Notes: a model not told the origin generated them from the sequence alone. DNA of 9,306 nucleotides from Sedimentisphaerales bacterium (GCA_016932895.1 JAFGCA010000519.1:1-9306), one strand, 5' to 3'. Numbered from the stretch's first letter, positions 1 to 6,463 are shown. Numbers and translations are program-made.

Positions 1-965
1 ACGAGGCGCGCATCGACGACTGGGCCAGAACCCGCGAGGACGCCGAGGACAATCCGTTCATTGCCGGCTACCACATGGAAGGCGCCCGCTCGGATATCCT
101 CGTGAGCCAGGGCGGAGCCCTCTACCTGGGGCAGACCAAGTTCGACCTGAATCTCGTCAGGCAAGAGGTCCCATACGTCATGCCCGACACGGACGACACG
201 ACGACGATGGATCTCTCGCACGAGCCCTACATCGTCCCGGATGCCGAGCCCGAGCAGGATTACGAGAAGCATCAACGCGACTGGCTCGAGCGGACGCAGA
301 AAAACCTCCTGCAAACCCTTCGACAGAAATACGGGACATACAGTCTGGGGCAGCGGGAGATGGGCCTGCACGTGCTTTCCACGTCGGGATTCCTCGACGA
401 CTCGTGGTTCAACCGCACCTACTGGATGTACTCACCCACGTGGCCGGGCTACTACCTCGCTCATCGCGGCGCCAAGACGGGACACCTGCTCGTGGTCGGT
501 CCCGACAAGACCTACGCGGTGCAGGCGTATCCGTCGCGAAACCTCCAGAGTCCGCTGTTCACACCGGGCCAACGCGGCTATCTGCTCCTGGCCGACGACA
601 ACGAGAACGAGCCCATCCTCGATCACCGCACGCGCGGAACGACGAAAGGATGGGGCTTCACGCGCCAGCGGCGGCCGGCGTGGCACCAGTGGGTCCCGGT
701 GCGCGTGCGCGCCATGGTCCTGGCGGGCCGACAATTGTTCATCGCCGGGCCGCCGGACGTGGTGGACCCGACCGACCCCATGGCGGCCTTTGAGGGACGC
801 AAGGGAGCTCTGCTCTGGACGATCTCCCCCGCCGACGGAACGAAACGCGCCGCGTGCGAACTGGAGGCGCCGCCCGTTTTCGACGGGATGATCGCGGCTC
901 GCGGCCGGTTGTTCCTCTCACTGCGAGGTGGAAGACTCGTTTGCCTGACGAGCAAGGCAAAGTGA
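1..965 (+). CDS. PQQ-like beta-propeller repeat protein, C-terminal part (5' end outside window)
   Basis: The reading frame is open from base 3 to the TGA at 963-965, giving 320 visible residues. An internal ATG at 75 has no ribosome binding site, and the frame continues upstream of it with normal-looking protein, so this is a gene cut by the window edge. The segment is rich in Trp and Tyr (DSWFNRTYWMY, SPTWPGYYLAHRG) and contains blade-like strands such as GHLLVVGPDKTYAV, GALLWTISPADGT and GRLFLSLRGGRLVCL near the C-terminus. That last pattern (display a value, compare, then 'GGRLVCL') is typical of the final blades of planctomycete PQQ-binding-like propeller proteins, which are usually large and exported. 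No enzymatic residues can be assigned. Whether it binds a quinone or is purely structural cannot be told. Family assignment is from recalled family patterns and is moderately secure; function is unknown. Confidence 0.7.
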   Translation, partial: EARIDDWARTREDAEDNPFIAGYHMEGARSDILVSQGGALYLGQTKFDLNLVRQEVPYVMPDTDDTTTMDLSHEPYIVPDAEPEQDYEKHQRDWLERTQKNLLQTLRQKYGTYSLGQREMGLHVLSTSGFLDDSWFNRTYWMYSPTWPGYYLAHRGAKTGHLLVVGPDKTYAVQAYPSRNLQSPLFTPGQRGYLLLADDNENEPILDHRTRGTTKGWGFTRQRRPAWHQWVPVRVRAMVLAGRQLFIAGPPDVVDPTDPMAAFEGRKGALLWTISPADGTKRAACELEAPPVFDGMIAARGRLFLSLRGGRLVCLTSKAK

Positions 966-997
966 CGCGTCGCCCAAGCTCGCGTCACGGGAAACCC

Positions 998-1025
998 TTG
1001 ACGTTTTGCCCGGCGTAAGTAGTAT
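998..1025 (+). promoter_or_regulatory. Candidate sigma70-like promoter for the DUF1080 gene
   Basis: TTGACG at 998-1003 (5 of 6 against TTGACA) is followed after 16 nt by TAGTAT at 1020-1025 (4 of 6 against TATAAT). It lies 33 nt after the preceding stop codon and would give a leader of roughly 130 nt before the ATG at 1166. Two further intergenic regions of this window have a similarly built CCTTG...TA(A/G)-type box pair, which supports it. Not experimentally shown. Confidence 0.5.
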
Positions 1026-1064
1026 CAGTGCTCTCAACATGCCCCGTGAAACAAGGCAGAATGC

Positions 1065-1136
1065 CAAAGGCAAGATTGAGAAAGTCATCCCGGCTCGCTC
1101 CCGGCGCGCCGGGACAATTTTGATCTTTGCGATTTG
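1065..1136 (+). repeat. Imperfect inverted repeat in leader, with a perfect 16-bp palindrome
   Basis: The arm at 1065-1083 (CAAAGGCAAGATTGAGAA-like) pairs imperfectly with 1118-1136 (TTTTGATCTTTGCGATTTG), by eye about 14 of 19 positions. Between them 1099-1114 (TCCCGGCGCGCCGGGA) is a perfect palindrome, able to form a GC hairpin followed by CAATTTT. The hairpin could be a weak intrinsic terminator or attenuator upstream of the DUF1080 gene, or the whole element could be a dispersed intergenic repeat. The trailing T-run is short, so terminator activity is uncertain. Confidence 0.4.
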
Positions 1137-1165
1137 ATGTTTGATTTTTCTTAGAGGAGCACATC

Positions 1166-2122
1166 ATGACGACACGCACATTCACAGGAATCATCCTTGC
1201 CGGCCTTCTGTTGGGCGCTTCGGGCGCGACGGCCGATTCGTTCATGGGCGAGTACACCGGGACGTTCTTTGCCGACAGCCGGGTACAGATACCCGCTACG
1301 GCCAGCGTCGTGGCAGAGGACAGCAACAAGTGGCGCATCGTCATCGCCGCCGGCGCCAAGGATTCGATCGAGCTGTACGGCAACCTGGCCGGCTCGCGCG
1401 TGCACGTCGCCTATCCCAGCGGCGGGTACGAATGGTACGGCGGCATTCAGGATGGACGCCTGTCCGTGCGCAGCGCCTACGGGCAGCATTTCGAGCTGGA
1501 CAAGATCGTGCGCAAATCCCCGAACGAAGGTCTCAAGCCGCCGGCCTCAGCGGTCGTGCTGCTGCCCTACAAGAAGGGAGCCAAGCCCGACCTCGGCGCC
1601 TGGACCAACCAGAACTGGAAGGCCCTCGACAGCGGCGCGATGCAGGTCAACAAGGGAACCAACGCCACGAAGGAGCGCTTCGGGGACATCAAGCACCTCC
1701 ACATCGAGTTCAAGCTGCCGCTGGAACCCCGCAATCGCGGACAGGGCCGGGGCAACAGCGGCGTCTATCTCTGCGGAACCTATGAAGTCCAGGTCCTCGA
1801 TTCCTTCGGCCTGGTCCACACCTCGGGCGATTGCGGCGGACTCTACAATCTCAAACGCGCCGACGTCAACGCGTGCCTGCCGCCCGAAACCTGGCAGACC
1901 TACGACATTGAGTTCCGTGCGCCCCGGCTCAACGACGACGGAACCATCAAGGAGAACGCCCGCGTCACGGTCCGCCACAACGGGATCACGATTCACGACA
2001 ACGTCGAGATCCCCCGCCCGACGGCCAACCCGAAGGCCGAGCAGAGAACCACCGGCCCGATCCTGCTCCAGGACCATAGCCACCCCGTCCAGTATCGCAA
2101 TATTTGGCTGGTCAAAGACTAA
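1166..2122 (+). CDS. Secreted DUF1080 (3-keto-disaccharide hydrolase-like) protein with N-terminal beta domain
   Basis: This is a 318-residue protein. ATG 1166 is preceded by AGGAG (1155-1159) at 6 nt spacing. Residues 1-23 form a signal peptide (basic start, hydrophobic GIILAGLLLGASG, likely cleavage after ATA). Residues 24-115 form a small beta-rich domain (MGEYTGTF, IELYGNLAG, YPSGGYEWYGGI). Residues 145-316 match the DUF1080 pattern: FGDIKHLHIEFKLP (172-185), a GRGNSGVYL strand (194-202), YEVQVLDSFGL (206-216), DCGGLYNLKR (222-231), WQTYDIEFRAPR (243-254) and the closing GPILLQDHSHPVQYRNIWLV (297-316). DUF1080 has a concanavalin/LamG-like jelly-roll fold; members include 3-keto-glycoside hydrolases, and many planctomycete copies are uncharacterised. 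The role is probably sugar or glycan binding or hydrolysis outside the cytoplasm. It appears to be a single-gene unit with its own promoter. The domain call is strong; the substrate is unknown. Confidence 0.88.
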   Translation: MTTRTFTGIILAGLLLGASGATADSFMGEYTGTFFADSRVQIPATASVVAEDSNKWRIVIAAGAKDSIELYGNLAGSRVHVAYPSGGYEWYGGIQDGRLSVRSAYGQHFELDKIVRKSPNEGLKPPASAVVLLPYKKGAKPDLGAWTNQNWKALDSGAMQVNKGTNATKERFGDIKHLHIEFKLPLEPRNRGQGRGNSGVYLCGTYEVQVLDSFGLVHTSGDCGGLYNLKRADVNACLPPETWQTYDIEFRAPRLNDDGTIKENARVTVRHNGITIHDNVEIPRPTANPKAEQRTTGPILLQDHSHPVQYRNIWLVKD

Positions 2123-2145
2123 TGACGTGAAGCCTATCGCTCACC

Positions 2146-2212
2146 GTAGGGTGGGTCCTTGACCCACGCGTTTGAGCGCGCTGCGTTTCTGCGCGTGGGT
2201 TGAGAACCCTAC
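2146..2212. repeat. 67-nt intergenic palindromic element between convergent genes
   Basis: GTAGGGT (2146-2152) pairs with ACCCTAC (2206-2212), 7 bp. Inside it ACCCACGCG (2162-2170) pairs with CGCGTGGGT (2192-2200), 9 bp, separated by a 9/5-nt internal loop. A small side hairpin GGGTC-CTT-GACCC lies at 2153-2165. The GTAGGGTGGGT...ACCC style is reminiscent of dispersed GTAGGGTGGGT-type intergenic palindromes that I recall from several bacterial phyla. Its place between the DUF1080 stop (2122) and the phosphatase stop (2249) on opposite strands fits a role as a bidirectional transcription end signal, although no T-run follows on either strand. Confidence 0.6.
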
Positions 2213-2248
2213 AACTACAGGGATCGTCGGCCCCCAATCGGACGTCCA

Positions 2249-3829
2249 TCAGTTCTTGACGCGGAGGACCAGGACAGTGCGGTCGTCGCTTTGCTCGCCG
2301 TCGCGCGAGTACCGGTCCGCTTCGGCGTTGATCGCCTCGACCAAGGGCTCGGGCTTGAGACTGCGCCGGGCCTGCACGAAAGCCTCGAAGCGCTCGGCTC
2401 CGTATAAGTCCCCGTCGGCGTCGGGGTTTTCCACGATCCCGTCCGAGACAAACAGCACCGTGTCACCGGGCTCCAGAAGCATGCACGACGGAGTGACGTC
2501 GAGCGTTTCCTGGATACCCATGACCAGGTTGCGCGCGTCGCTCAGGGCGCGAATTGGCTGGTTTCCGTCGGCCGGGAGGCACCACGGCTCGGGCTGATGC
2601 CCGCAGTTGGCGTACACCAACCCACGCGTCGTGACATCATAGACGGCGAGAAACGCGGCGGCAAAACTGCCCAGCGGAACCAGACGGGCCAGGTTGGCGT
2701 TCATCTGCTGAGCCAGCTCCTCCAGGGTCCCCCTGTCGTCGAGCCACGCTCGAAACGTCGTCTTCATCACGGCGGTGATGAACGCCGCCGCCATCCCGTG
2801 CCCGCTCACGTCGCTGAACAAGATGGCGACCCGACTGTCGTCGAGCGGCGCGACGTCGAAGTAGTCGCCGCCGACCTCCGCGGCCGGGACGAAACTCGCG
2901 GCCCACTCCAGATGACGTCGAAACGGCATCTTCTCCGGCGCCGGAAGAAACGTTTCCTGGACGACGCGGGCCCGCTCGATGTCGGCCTGGATGCGATCCG
3001 TGTAGTCCTTCAGCCGGCCGTAGGCTTTGCGCAGGTTGTAGGCCTTTTCCTCGTTATCGAACTCGACGCTGCCGACTACCATGAAGAAGGCATAAGTCAG
3101 CCCAAACAAGACGCCGGTGCTCAAGGCGAAAATCCGCGCCAACAGGTATTCGGCGTGCAGGAGGGCAACGACGATGCCGGGACCACCGATGACGGCACTG
3201 ACCAGAGCACCGTAGCGCGGCGCGGCGTAGAACAACGTCCGGTGATCGTGGAACCGGCTCCCGGTGCGTCGGGACTCGAACTGGTGCACGACCCGGCTGA
3301 AACGCAGGGTACAGTACGTATAGCGGACCGTCAGCGTGTGGCCGCAAAGCGACGTCTGCGTGCAGGCGACGTGCACGCCACCGGGCGTTCTCAGCCGGCC
3401 CGCAACGCTGTCGGCGGAAGCATCTGCGTTGCCAATGGCCCGCCGGTGACAGTAGAGCAAGGCCATGACGTCCTCGATCTGGTTACATTCCAGACGCGCA
3501 TCGAGCCCTATCTGTCGAACGCCGAGAGAATTCAGAAAATCCCACAGTTCTTGATATCGTGCGAGTTCGTGATCGCGACGTTTGGTCCCAATGCGCAGGC
3601 CGCCAACCTCGCCATCGTCGCCCAATTCGACACAAATCTCGCTCGTGTGTTCCGTCTCGGCCGTCCGGGATGCCTCACTCTCGAACCAACTGCCGAAGCG
3701 GCGAATCTGTCCCCACAGCTCCGTTCGGTGCAGCCGCAGGCCGCACAGCCGGGTACGCAACGAATCCATGACACCCAATGCCCCGGCCGGGGCCGCACTT
3801 TCCTGTTCCCGCGAGGCAGCCTGTGTCAT
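2249..3829 (-). CDS. Membrane-associated SpoIIE/RsbU-type PP2C serine phosphatase
   Basis: This is a 526-residue protein. The start at 3829 (reverse strand) is chosen over a longer open frame from 3895 because AAGGAG (3840-3835) lies 5 nt upstream. Residues 1-60 are polar. Residues 60-200 are a domain I do not recognise, with several Cys and His. Two hydrophobic segments lie at about 206-226 and 230-253, followed by a charged probable coiled-coil linker (257-290). The phosphatase domain spans about 285-525: ERARVVQETFLPAP (285-298), GGDYFDV (320-326), FSDVSGHGMAAAF (338-350), FVSDGIVE (460-467) and QSDDRTVLVLRV (513-524). The metal-binding Asp residues D322, D340, D463 and D515/516 are present, so it looks catalytically intact. 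RsbU/SpoIIE phosphatases dephosphorylate anti-sigma antagonist (STAS) proteins in partner-switching control. No STAS or anti-sigma kinase gene is adjacent, so the partner is encoded elsewhere. Very secure for the C-terminal domain. Confidence 0.93.
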   Translation of the reverse strand: MTQAASREQESAAPAGALGVMDSLRTRLCGLRLHRTELWGQIRRFGSWFESEASRTAETEHTSEICVELGDDGEVGGLRIGTKRRDHELARYQELWDFLNSLGVRQIGLDARLECNQIEDVMALLYCHRRAIGNADASADSVAGRLRTPGGVHVACTQTSLCGHTLTVRYTYCTLRFSRVVHQFESRRTGSRFHDHRTLFYAAPRYGALVSAVIGGPGIVVALLHAEYLLARIFALSTGVLFGLTYAFFMVVGSVEFDNEEKAYNLRKAYGRLKDYTDRIQADIERARVVQETFLPAPEKMPFRRHLEWAASFVPAAEVGGDYFDVAPLDDSRVAILFSDVSGHGMAAAFITAVMKTTFRAWLDDRGTLEELAQQMNANLARLVPLGSFAAAFLAVYDVTTRGLVYANCGHQPEPWCLPADGNQPIRALSDARNLVMGIQETLDVTPSCMLLEPGDTVLFVSDGIVENPDADGDLYGAERFEAFVQARRSLKPEPLVEAINAEADRYSRDGEQSDDRTVLVLRVKN

Positions 3830-3834
3830 CCGAT

Positions 3835-3840
3835 CTCCTT
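3835..3840 (-). promoter_or_regulatory. Ribosome binding site fixing the phosphatase start
   Basis: On the reverse strand AAGGAG reads from 3840 to 3835 and is 5 nt from the ATG at 3829-3827. The alternative upstream ATG at 3895 has no such site, and the extra 22 residues it would add are Arg/Cys-rich and look like non-coding translation. Confidence 0.75.
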
Positions 3841-4084
3841 GGCACGATTCGCATCGAAGTGGTCGCAAACGGGTCGGACAGTGCCTTTCATGCATTGTCG
3901 CTGCGACTCACCCATTGCCTATACGGGCGATCGACGCCGATGTTTTCAGTTTCCGCCGAGAGGCTCCGCCAGCCCCCGTACGGCAAAAATCTGCAATAGA
4001 GGCTTGCATCCGAGCGTCTTCTGTGGCAATGGTGGCGCTGGGCGTCCGGGAGGACACCCTTGGCGTGCTGGAAGTCTGACGCGT

Positions 4085-4101
4085 GCCGGCTCACTGCCGG
4101 C
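4085..4101 (+). other. Small leader hairpin upstream of the methyltransferase fusion
   Basis: GCCGGC (4085-4090) and GCCGGC (4096-4101) form a perfect 6-bp stem with a TCACT loop, 43 nt before the start codon. No T-run follows, so it is not a standard terminator. It may be a leader structure or chance in GC-rich DNA. Confidence 0.3.
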
Positions 4102-4130
4102 GGGAAAGGGGCTTACAGGTCATTTCTTTC

Positions 4131-4135
4131 AGGAG
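4131..4135 (+). promoter_or_regulatory. Ribosome binding site fixing the methyltransferase-fusion start
   Basis: AGGAG at 4131-4135 precedes ATG 4145 by 9 nt, and the ATG opens a clear signal peptide. The same frame stays open far upstream to 2597, but that stretch is antisense to the phosphatase gene, so this site decides the start. Confidence 0.7.
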
Positions 4136-4144
4136 AGACGAGCA

Positions 4145-5629
4145 ATGAACAAGTCGCGAATTCACGCGAAAGCGGGCGCATGCGCGCTGGTGGTTCTGGC
4201 GATGCTGGCGGCCCCGGGAGCGGCGGCACCGGTCAAGGATGCCCTGGCAGGGCAGTGGCAGGTCACCGTGGACTATGACGGCCGGAAAATGGCCTCGATC
4301 CTGTCGCTCTCAAGAAGCAAGCAGGGGCAGCTCGGCGGCCGGTGGATCAGCTTCTGGGGGGCCAGCGAGCTGAACGACGTCCAACAGGAGGAGAACAAAC
4401 TCAGCTTCACGATGGTCAGCCGGTTCCGCGAGCCTCCCTCCACGCGTTCCTTTGCCGGGAAGGTCGAGGGCCGAACGCTCTCGGGGACGCTGTCCCGCGA
4501 CGAGGGCCAATCCAGAGTCGAGGGCACACGCATCAGACCGGTGCCGCGGGCGGTCGGCCAATGGGACGCAAAGATCAAGGTGGAGCAGCGGGAGTATTCT
4601 GCGACACTGGTGGTGAAAGCCGGCGCCAAGAACAAACTCACCGCCGAGTGGCAAAGCCAGTGGGGCGAGCATGAGATTACCGATGTCGCATTCAAGAAGG
4701 ACAAGCTCACGTTCAGGCGCAAGAGCAGCGCCGAGGATCGGCAATGGGAATCGACCTTCGAGGGGACGATCAAGGGACACGTGCTGTCCGGGACCTTTAC
4801 GAGCGAACGAGGCAATGCATCGCTGGAGGCCAATCGCGTCGGGGCGGCGCTGGTCGGCACGTGGGAGTTGAATATCACGTCCGACTCCGGAAGCCGTGCC
4901 CAGGTGCTCAAGGTCAATCCGGACCTGAGCGGCTGGTTTGGCCCGCTGGCCATCGACAAGATCGCGCTGGAAGGCAATCGGGTCAGCTTCACGAAGGGTC
5001 TGGAATTCGGCGACCGGAAATTCGACATCAGCTTCACCGGCACGCTGGACGGGAAGAAGCTCACCGGAGAACTGACCAGCCCCAGAGGCAGCCAAACAGT
5101 CGAAGGTGTCAAGAAGGGGCGCAAGGAGGCATCGAAACCCCCGCGCAAGCCCGACGTCGTGTTCGTCCCCACGCCCCATGAGGTGGTCAAGAAAATGCTC
5201 GAGCTGGCCCAAGTCAAGGAGACCGACCTGGTGTACGATCTCGGTTGCGGCGACGGCCGGATCGTGGTCGCGGCCGCCAAGGAATATGGCTGCCGGGGAG
5301 TCGGCTACGACATCAATCCCAAACGAGTGAAGGAGTCTCTGGAGAACGTGGAGAAAAGCGGTGTCGGCCATCTGGTGAGGATCGAGCAGGAAGACATCTT
5401 TACGCTGGACCTCAGCCAGGCCAACGTCATCACGCTCTACCTGCTGCCCAAGCTGAACGTCAAGCTGATCCCGCAATTAGAGAAGCTCAAGCCCGGCTCC
5501 CGGATCGTCTCGCACGACTTCGCCATGCGAGGAGTCAAGCCGGACAAAGTCGTCACGGTGACGCTCGACGACTCCTGGCAGGAGCACACTGTCTATCTCT
5601 GGACGACTCCGCTGAAGAAGGAGAATTGA
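4145..5629 (+). CDS. Exported protein: three beta-rich repeats fused to a class I SAM-dependent methyltransferase domain
   Basis: This is a 494-residue protein. Residues 1-28 are a signal peptide (basic N-terminus, ALVVLAMLAAPGAAA). Three homologous repeats of about 90-95 residues follow: 36-130, 138-232 and 238-323. Each opens with G-x-W, has a central W/F-G then D-V/I-x-...-K/R-x-S/T-F stretch, and ends F-x-G-x-(V/I/L)-x-G-x-x-L-(S/T)-G-(T/E)-(L/F). Such lipocalin-like GTW repeats are frequent in exported planctomycete and acidobacterial proteins. After a Lys/Pro-rich linker (324-337) comes a Rossmann methyltransferase: VPTPHEVVKKMLELA (341-355), motif I DLGCGDGR (365-372), the acidic residue after strand 2 in GYDINP (387-392), NVITLYLLPKLN (427-438) and LKPGSRIVSHDF (448-459). 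The SAM-binding loop is intact. The substrate is unknown. The gene lies 30 nt upstream of a nitroreductase-like gene, suggesting co-transcription. The odd feature is a SAM enzyme behind a signal peptide. Confidence 0.87.
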   Translation: MNKSRIHAKAGACALVVLAMLAAPGAAAPVKDALAGQWQVTVDYDGRKMASILSLSRSKQGQLGGRWISFWGASELNDVQQEENKLSFTMVSRFREPPSTRSFAGKVEGRTLSGTLSRDEGQSRVEGTRIRPVPRAVGQWDAKIKVEQREYSATLVVKAGAKNKLTAEWQSQWGEHEITDVAFKKDKLTFRRKSSAEDRQWESTFEGTIKGHVLSGTFTSERGNASLEANRVGAALVGTWELNITSDSGSRAQVLKVNPDLSGWFGPLAIDKIALEGNRVSFTKGLEFGDRKFDISFTGTLDGKKLTGELTSPRGSQTVEGVKKGRKEASKPPRKPDVVFVPTPHEVVKKMLELAQVKETDLVYDLGCGDGRIVVAAAKEYGCRGVGYDINPKRVKESLENVEKSGVGHLVRIEQEDIFTLDLSQANVITLYLLPKLNVKLIPQLEKLKPGSRIVSHDFAMRGVKPDKVVTVTLDDSWQEHTVYLWTTPLKKEN

Positions 5630-5659
5630 AATCGAGGACAACGGGAAAAGGAGAATCCG

Positions 5660-6346
5660 ATGGACCGCCGAACGTTCTTGAAAACCGTGCCGGCTTGGGC
5701 GGTGCTGGCCGGGGCCACGTCGAGCCCGGCCCAGGAGGAATTGCAGCCGATCACGCTCGTAGCTCCGCAAAAGGACGGGGGCAAGTCCGTGCTGGCGGCT
5801 CTACAGCAGCGCCGCACGAACCGCAGCGTCAGCGACAAGCCGCTGCCGCCCCAGGTGCTGTCGAACCTCCTCTGGGCGGCCTTCGGGGTCAACCGCGAGA
5901 GGGCCTCGTTCGGCAAATCGGGCAGAACGGCGCCGTCGGCCAGTAATTCCCAGGAAATTGACCTGTACGTGGCCCTGCCCGAAGGGGTCTACGTTTACGA
6001 AGCGGTGCCCCACCGTCTAAAACCCGTGGTCGCGGGGGACTTCCGGGCGCGGTCCGGCCGGCGCGCGGCACGAACCGCTCCGGTCAACATCTTCTACGTC
6101 GCGGACCGAAGCCGATATGACATGGGTCCGGGGCAGCCCGACCGACGCATCGGCGACCCCGAGGTCCAGAAGTCATATTACTACGTCGCCACGGGCCTGA
6201 TTGCGCAGAACATCTACCTGTTCTGCGCCTCGCAAGGCCTGGGCGCCTGGTTCCACAACTGCGACAAGGAGAACACCGCCGGGGAATTCAAGCTGCGTCC
6301 CGAGCAAAAGGTGCTCTTCGCCCAGACCGTAGGCTACCCGGCGTAG
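5660..6346 (+). CDS. SagB-like nitroreductase-family flavoprotein with twin-arginine-like leader
   Basis: This is a 228-residue protein. AAAGGAG (5647-5653) sits 6 nt before the ATG. The N-terminus MDRRTFLKTV followed by AWAVLAGATSSPAQ resembles a Tat signal (RR-x-F-L-K), with cleavage likely near residue 24; the hydrophobic stretch is short. The mature part has the family's FMN phosphate-binding start QQRRTNRSVSDKPL (49-62), LSNLLWAAFGVNR (67-79), RTAPSASNSQEIDLYV (89-104) and GVYVYEAVPHRL (109-120), and closes with the AQNIYLFCASQGLGAWF helix (182-198) and VGYPA. The order and spacing fit SagB/ThcOx-type members of the nitroreductase superfamily, FMN-dependent oxidoreductases that act as homodimers. 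Tat export would fit a cofactor loaded before transport. No peptide-maturation genes (cyclodehydratase or YcaO) are in view, so a RiPP role is unsupported. The substrate is unknown. Probably co-transcribed with the methyltransferase fusion upstream. Confidence 0.88.
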   Translation: MDRRTFLKTVPAWAVLAGATSSPAQEELQPITLVAPQKDGGKSVLAALQQRRTNRSVSDKPLPPQVLSNLLWAAFGVNRERASFGKSGRTAPSASNSQEIDLYVALPEGVYVYEAVPHRLKPVVAGDFRARSGRRAARTAPVNIFYVADRSRYDMGPGQPDRRIGDPEVQKSYYYVATGLIAQNIYLFCASQGLGAWFHNCDKENTAGEFKLRPEQKVLFAQTVGYPA

Positions 6347-6356
6347 GCGAACCGAC

Positions 6357-6371
6357 CCTTGCCAGGCAAGG
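6357..6371 (+). promoter_or_regulatory. Palindrome overlapping the -35 box: candidate operator
   Basis: CCTTGCC (6357-6363), a single central A (6364), then GGCAAGG (6365-6371) form a perfect 7-bp dyad. It overlaps the TTGCCA -35 element, so a dimeric repressor could block transcription there. A hairpin with a 1-nt centre and no T-run makes a terminator for the nitroreductase gene less likely. Confidence 0.4.
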
Positions 6372-6387
6372 TCGAACGTCGTGTAAT
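6359..6387 (+). promoter_or_regulatory. Candidate sigma70-like promoter for the PQQ-like propeller gene
   Basis: TTGCCA at 6359-6364 (5 of 6) and TGTAAT at 6382-6387 (5 of 6) are separated by 17 nt, the optimal spacing. It starts 13 nt after the nitroreductase stop and leaves a leader of about 70 nt before ATG 6464. It indicates that the propeller gene is transcribed separately from the upstream pair. Confidence 0.55.
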
Positions 6388-6450
6388 ATCAGGACGAATG
6401 CGATTCAACGTGCGTAACGTCAGGCCAAAGACAACGACACAGATTTTGCT

Positions 6451-6456
6451 GGAGGT
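6451..6456 (+). promoter_or_regulatory. Ribosome binding site fixing the propeller-gene start
   Basis: GGAGGT at 6451-6456 is 7 nt from ATG 6464. The frame is open back to a TTG at 6359, but that TTG lies within the promoter and lacks a binding site, and only the 6464 start yields an N-terminal signal peptide. Confidence 0.8.
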
Positions 6457-6463
6457 ACATGCC

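Larger units (their letters stand above)
3830..4144. other. Divergent intergenic region (315 nt) without a supported gene
   Basis: This region lies between the start of the reverse-strand phosphatase and the start of the forward methyltransferase fusion, so it must hold both promoters. I found no convincing -35/-10 pair for either direction; the best box is a lone TATAGG-like reading on the reverse strand around 3920. Frames crossing it lack ribosome binding sites. It holds the two ribosome binding sites at its ends and a GCCGGC hairpin described separately. It matches no riboswitch class I can recognise. Confidence 0.6.

Noticed and set aside
3830..3895. Upstream ATG at 3895 for the phosphatase
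   Set aside because: No binding site; AAGGAG immediately precedes the ATG at 3829.
2597..4144. Very long forward open frame running into the methyltransferase gene
   Set aside because: It is antisense to the phosphatase, has no ribosome binding site, and its translation is low-complexity Arg/Gly/Val-rich; the real start at 4145 has a binding site and signal peptide.
4020..4144. SAM or SAH riboswitch upstream of the methyltransferase fusion
   Set aside because: Only a 6-bp GCCGGC hairpin is present; I could not match any known riboswitch core.
4310..5476. 388-codon reverse frame opposite the methyltransferase fusion
   Set aside because: Shadow of a GC-rich gene with well-supported domains on the forward strand; no binding site or recognisable motif.
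5660..6346. SagB-type RiPP (thiazole/oxazole) biosynthesis cluster
   Set aside because: No YcaO, cyclodehydratase or precursor peptide gene is visible, and the protein bears an export signal, unlike cytoplasmic RiPP oxidases.
6359..6463. Upstream TTG start extending the propeller protein by 35 residues
   Set aside because: It falls in the promoter/palindrome and would bury the signal peptide; GGAGGT supports ATG 6464.
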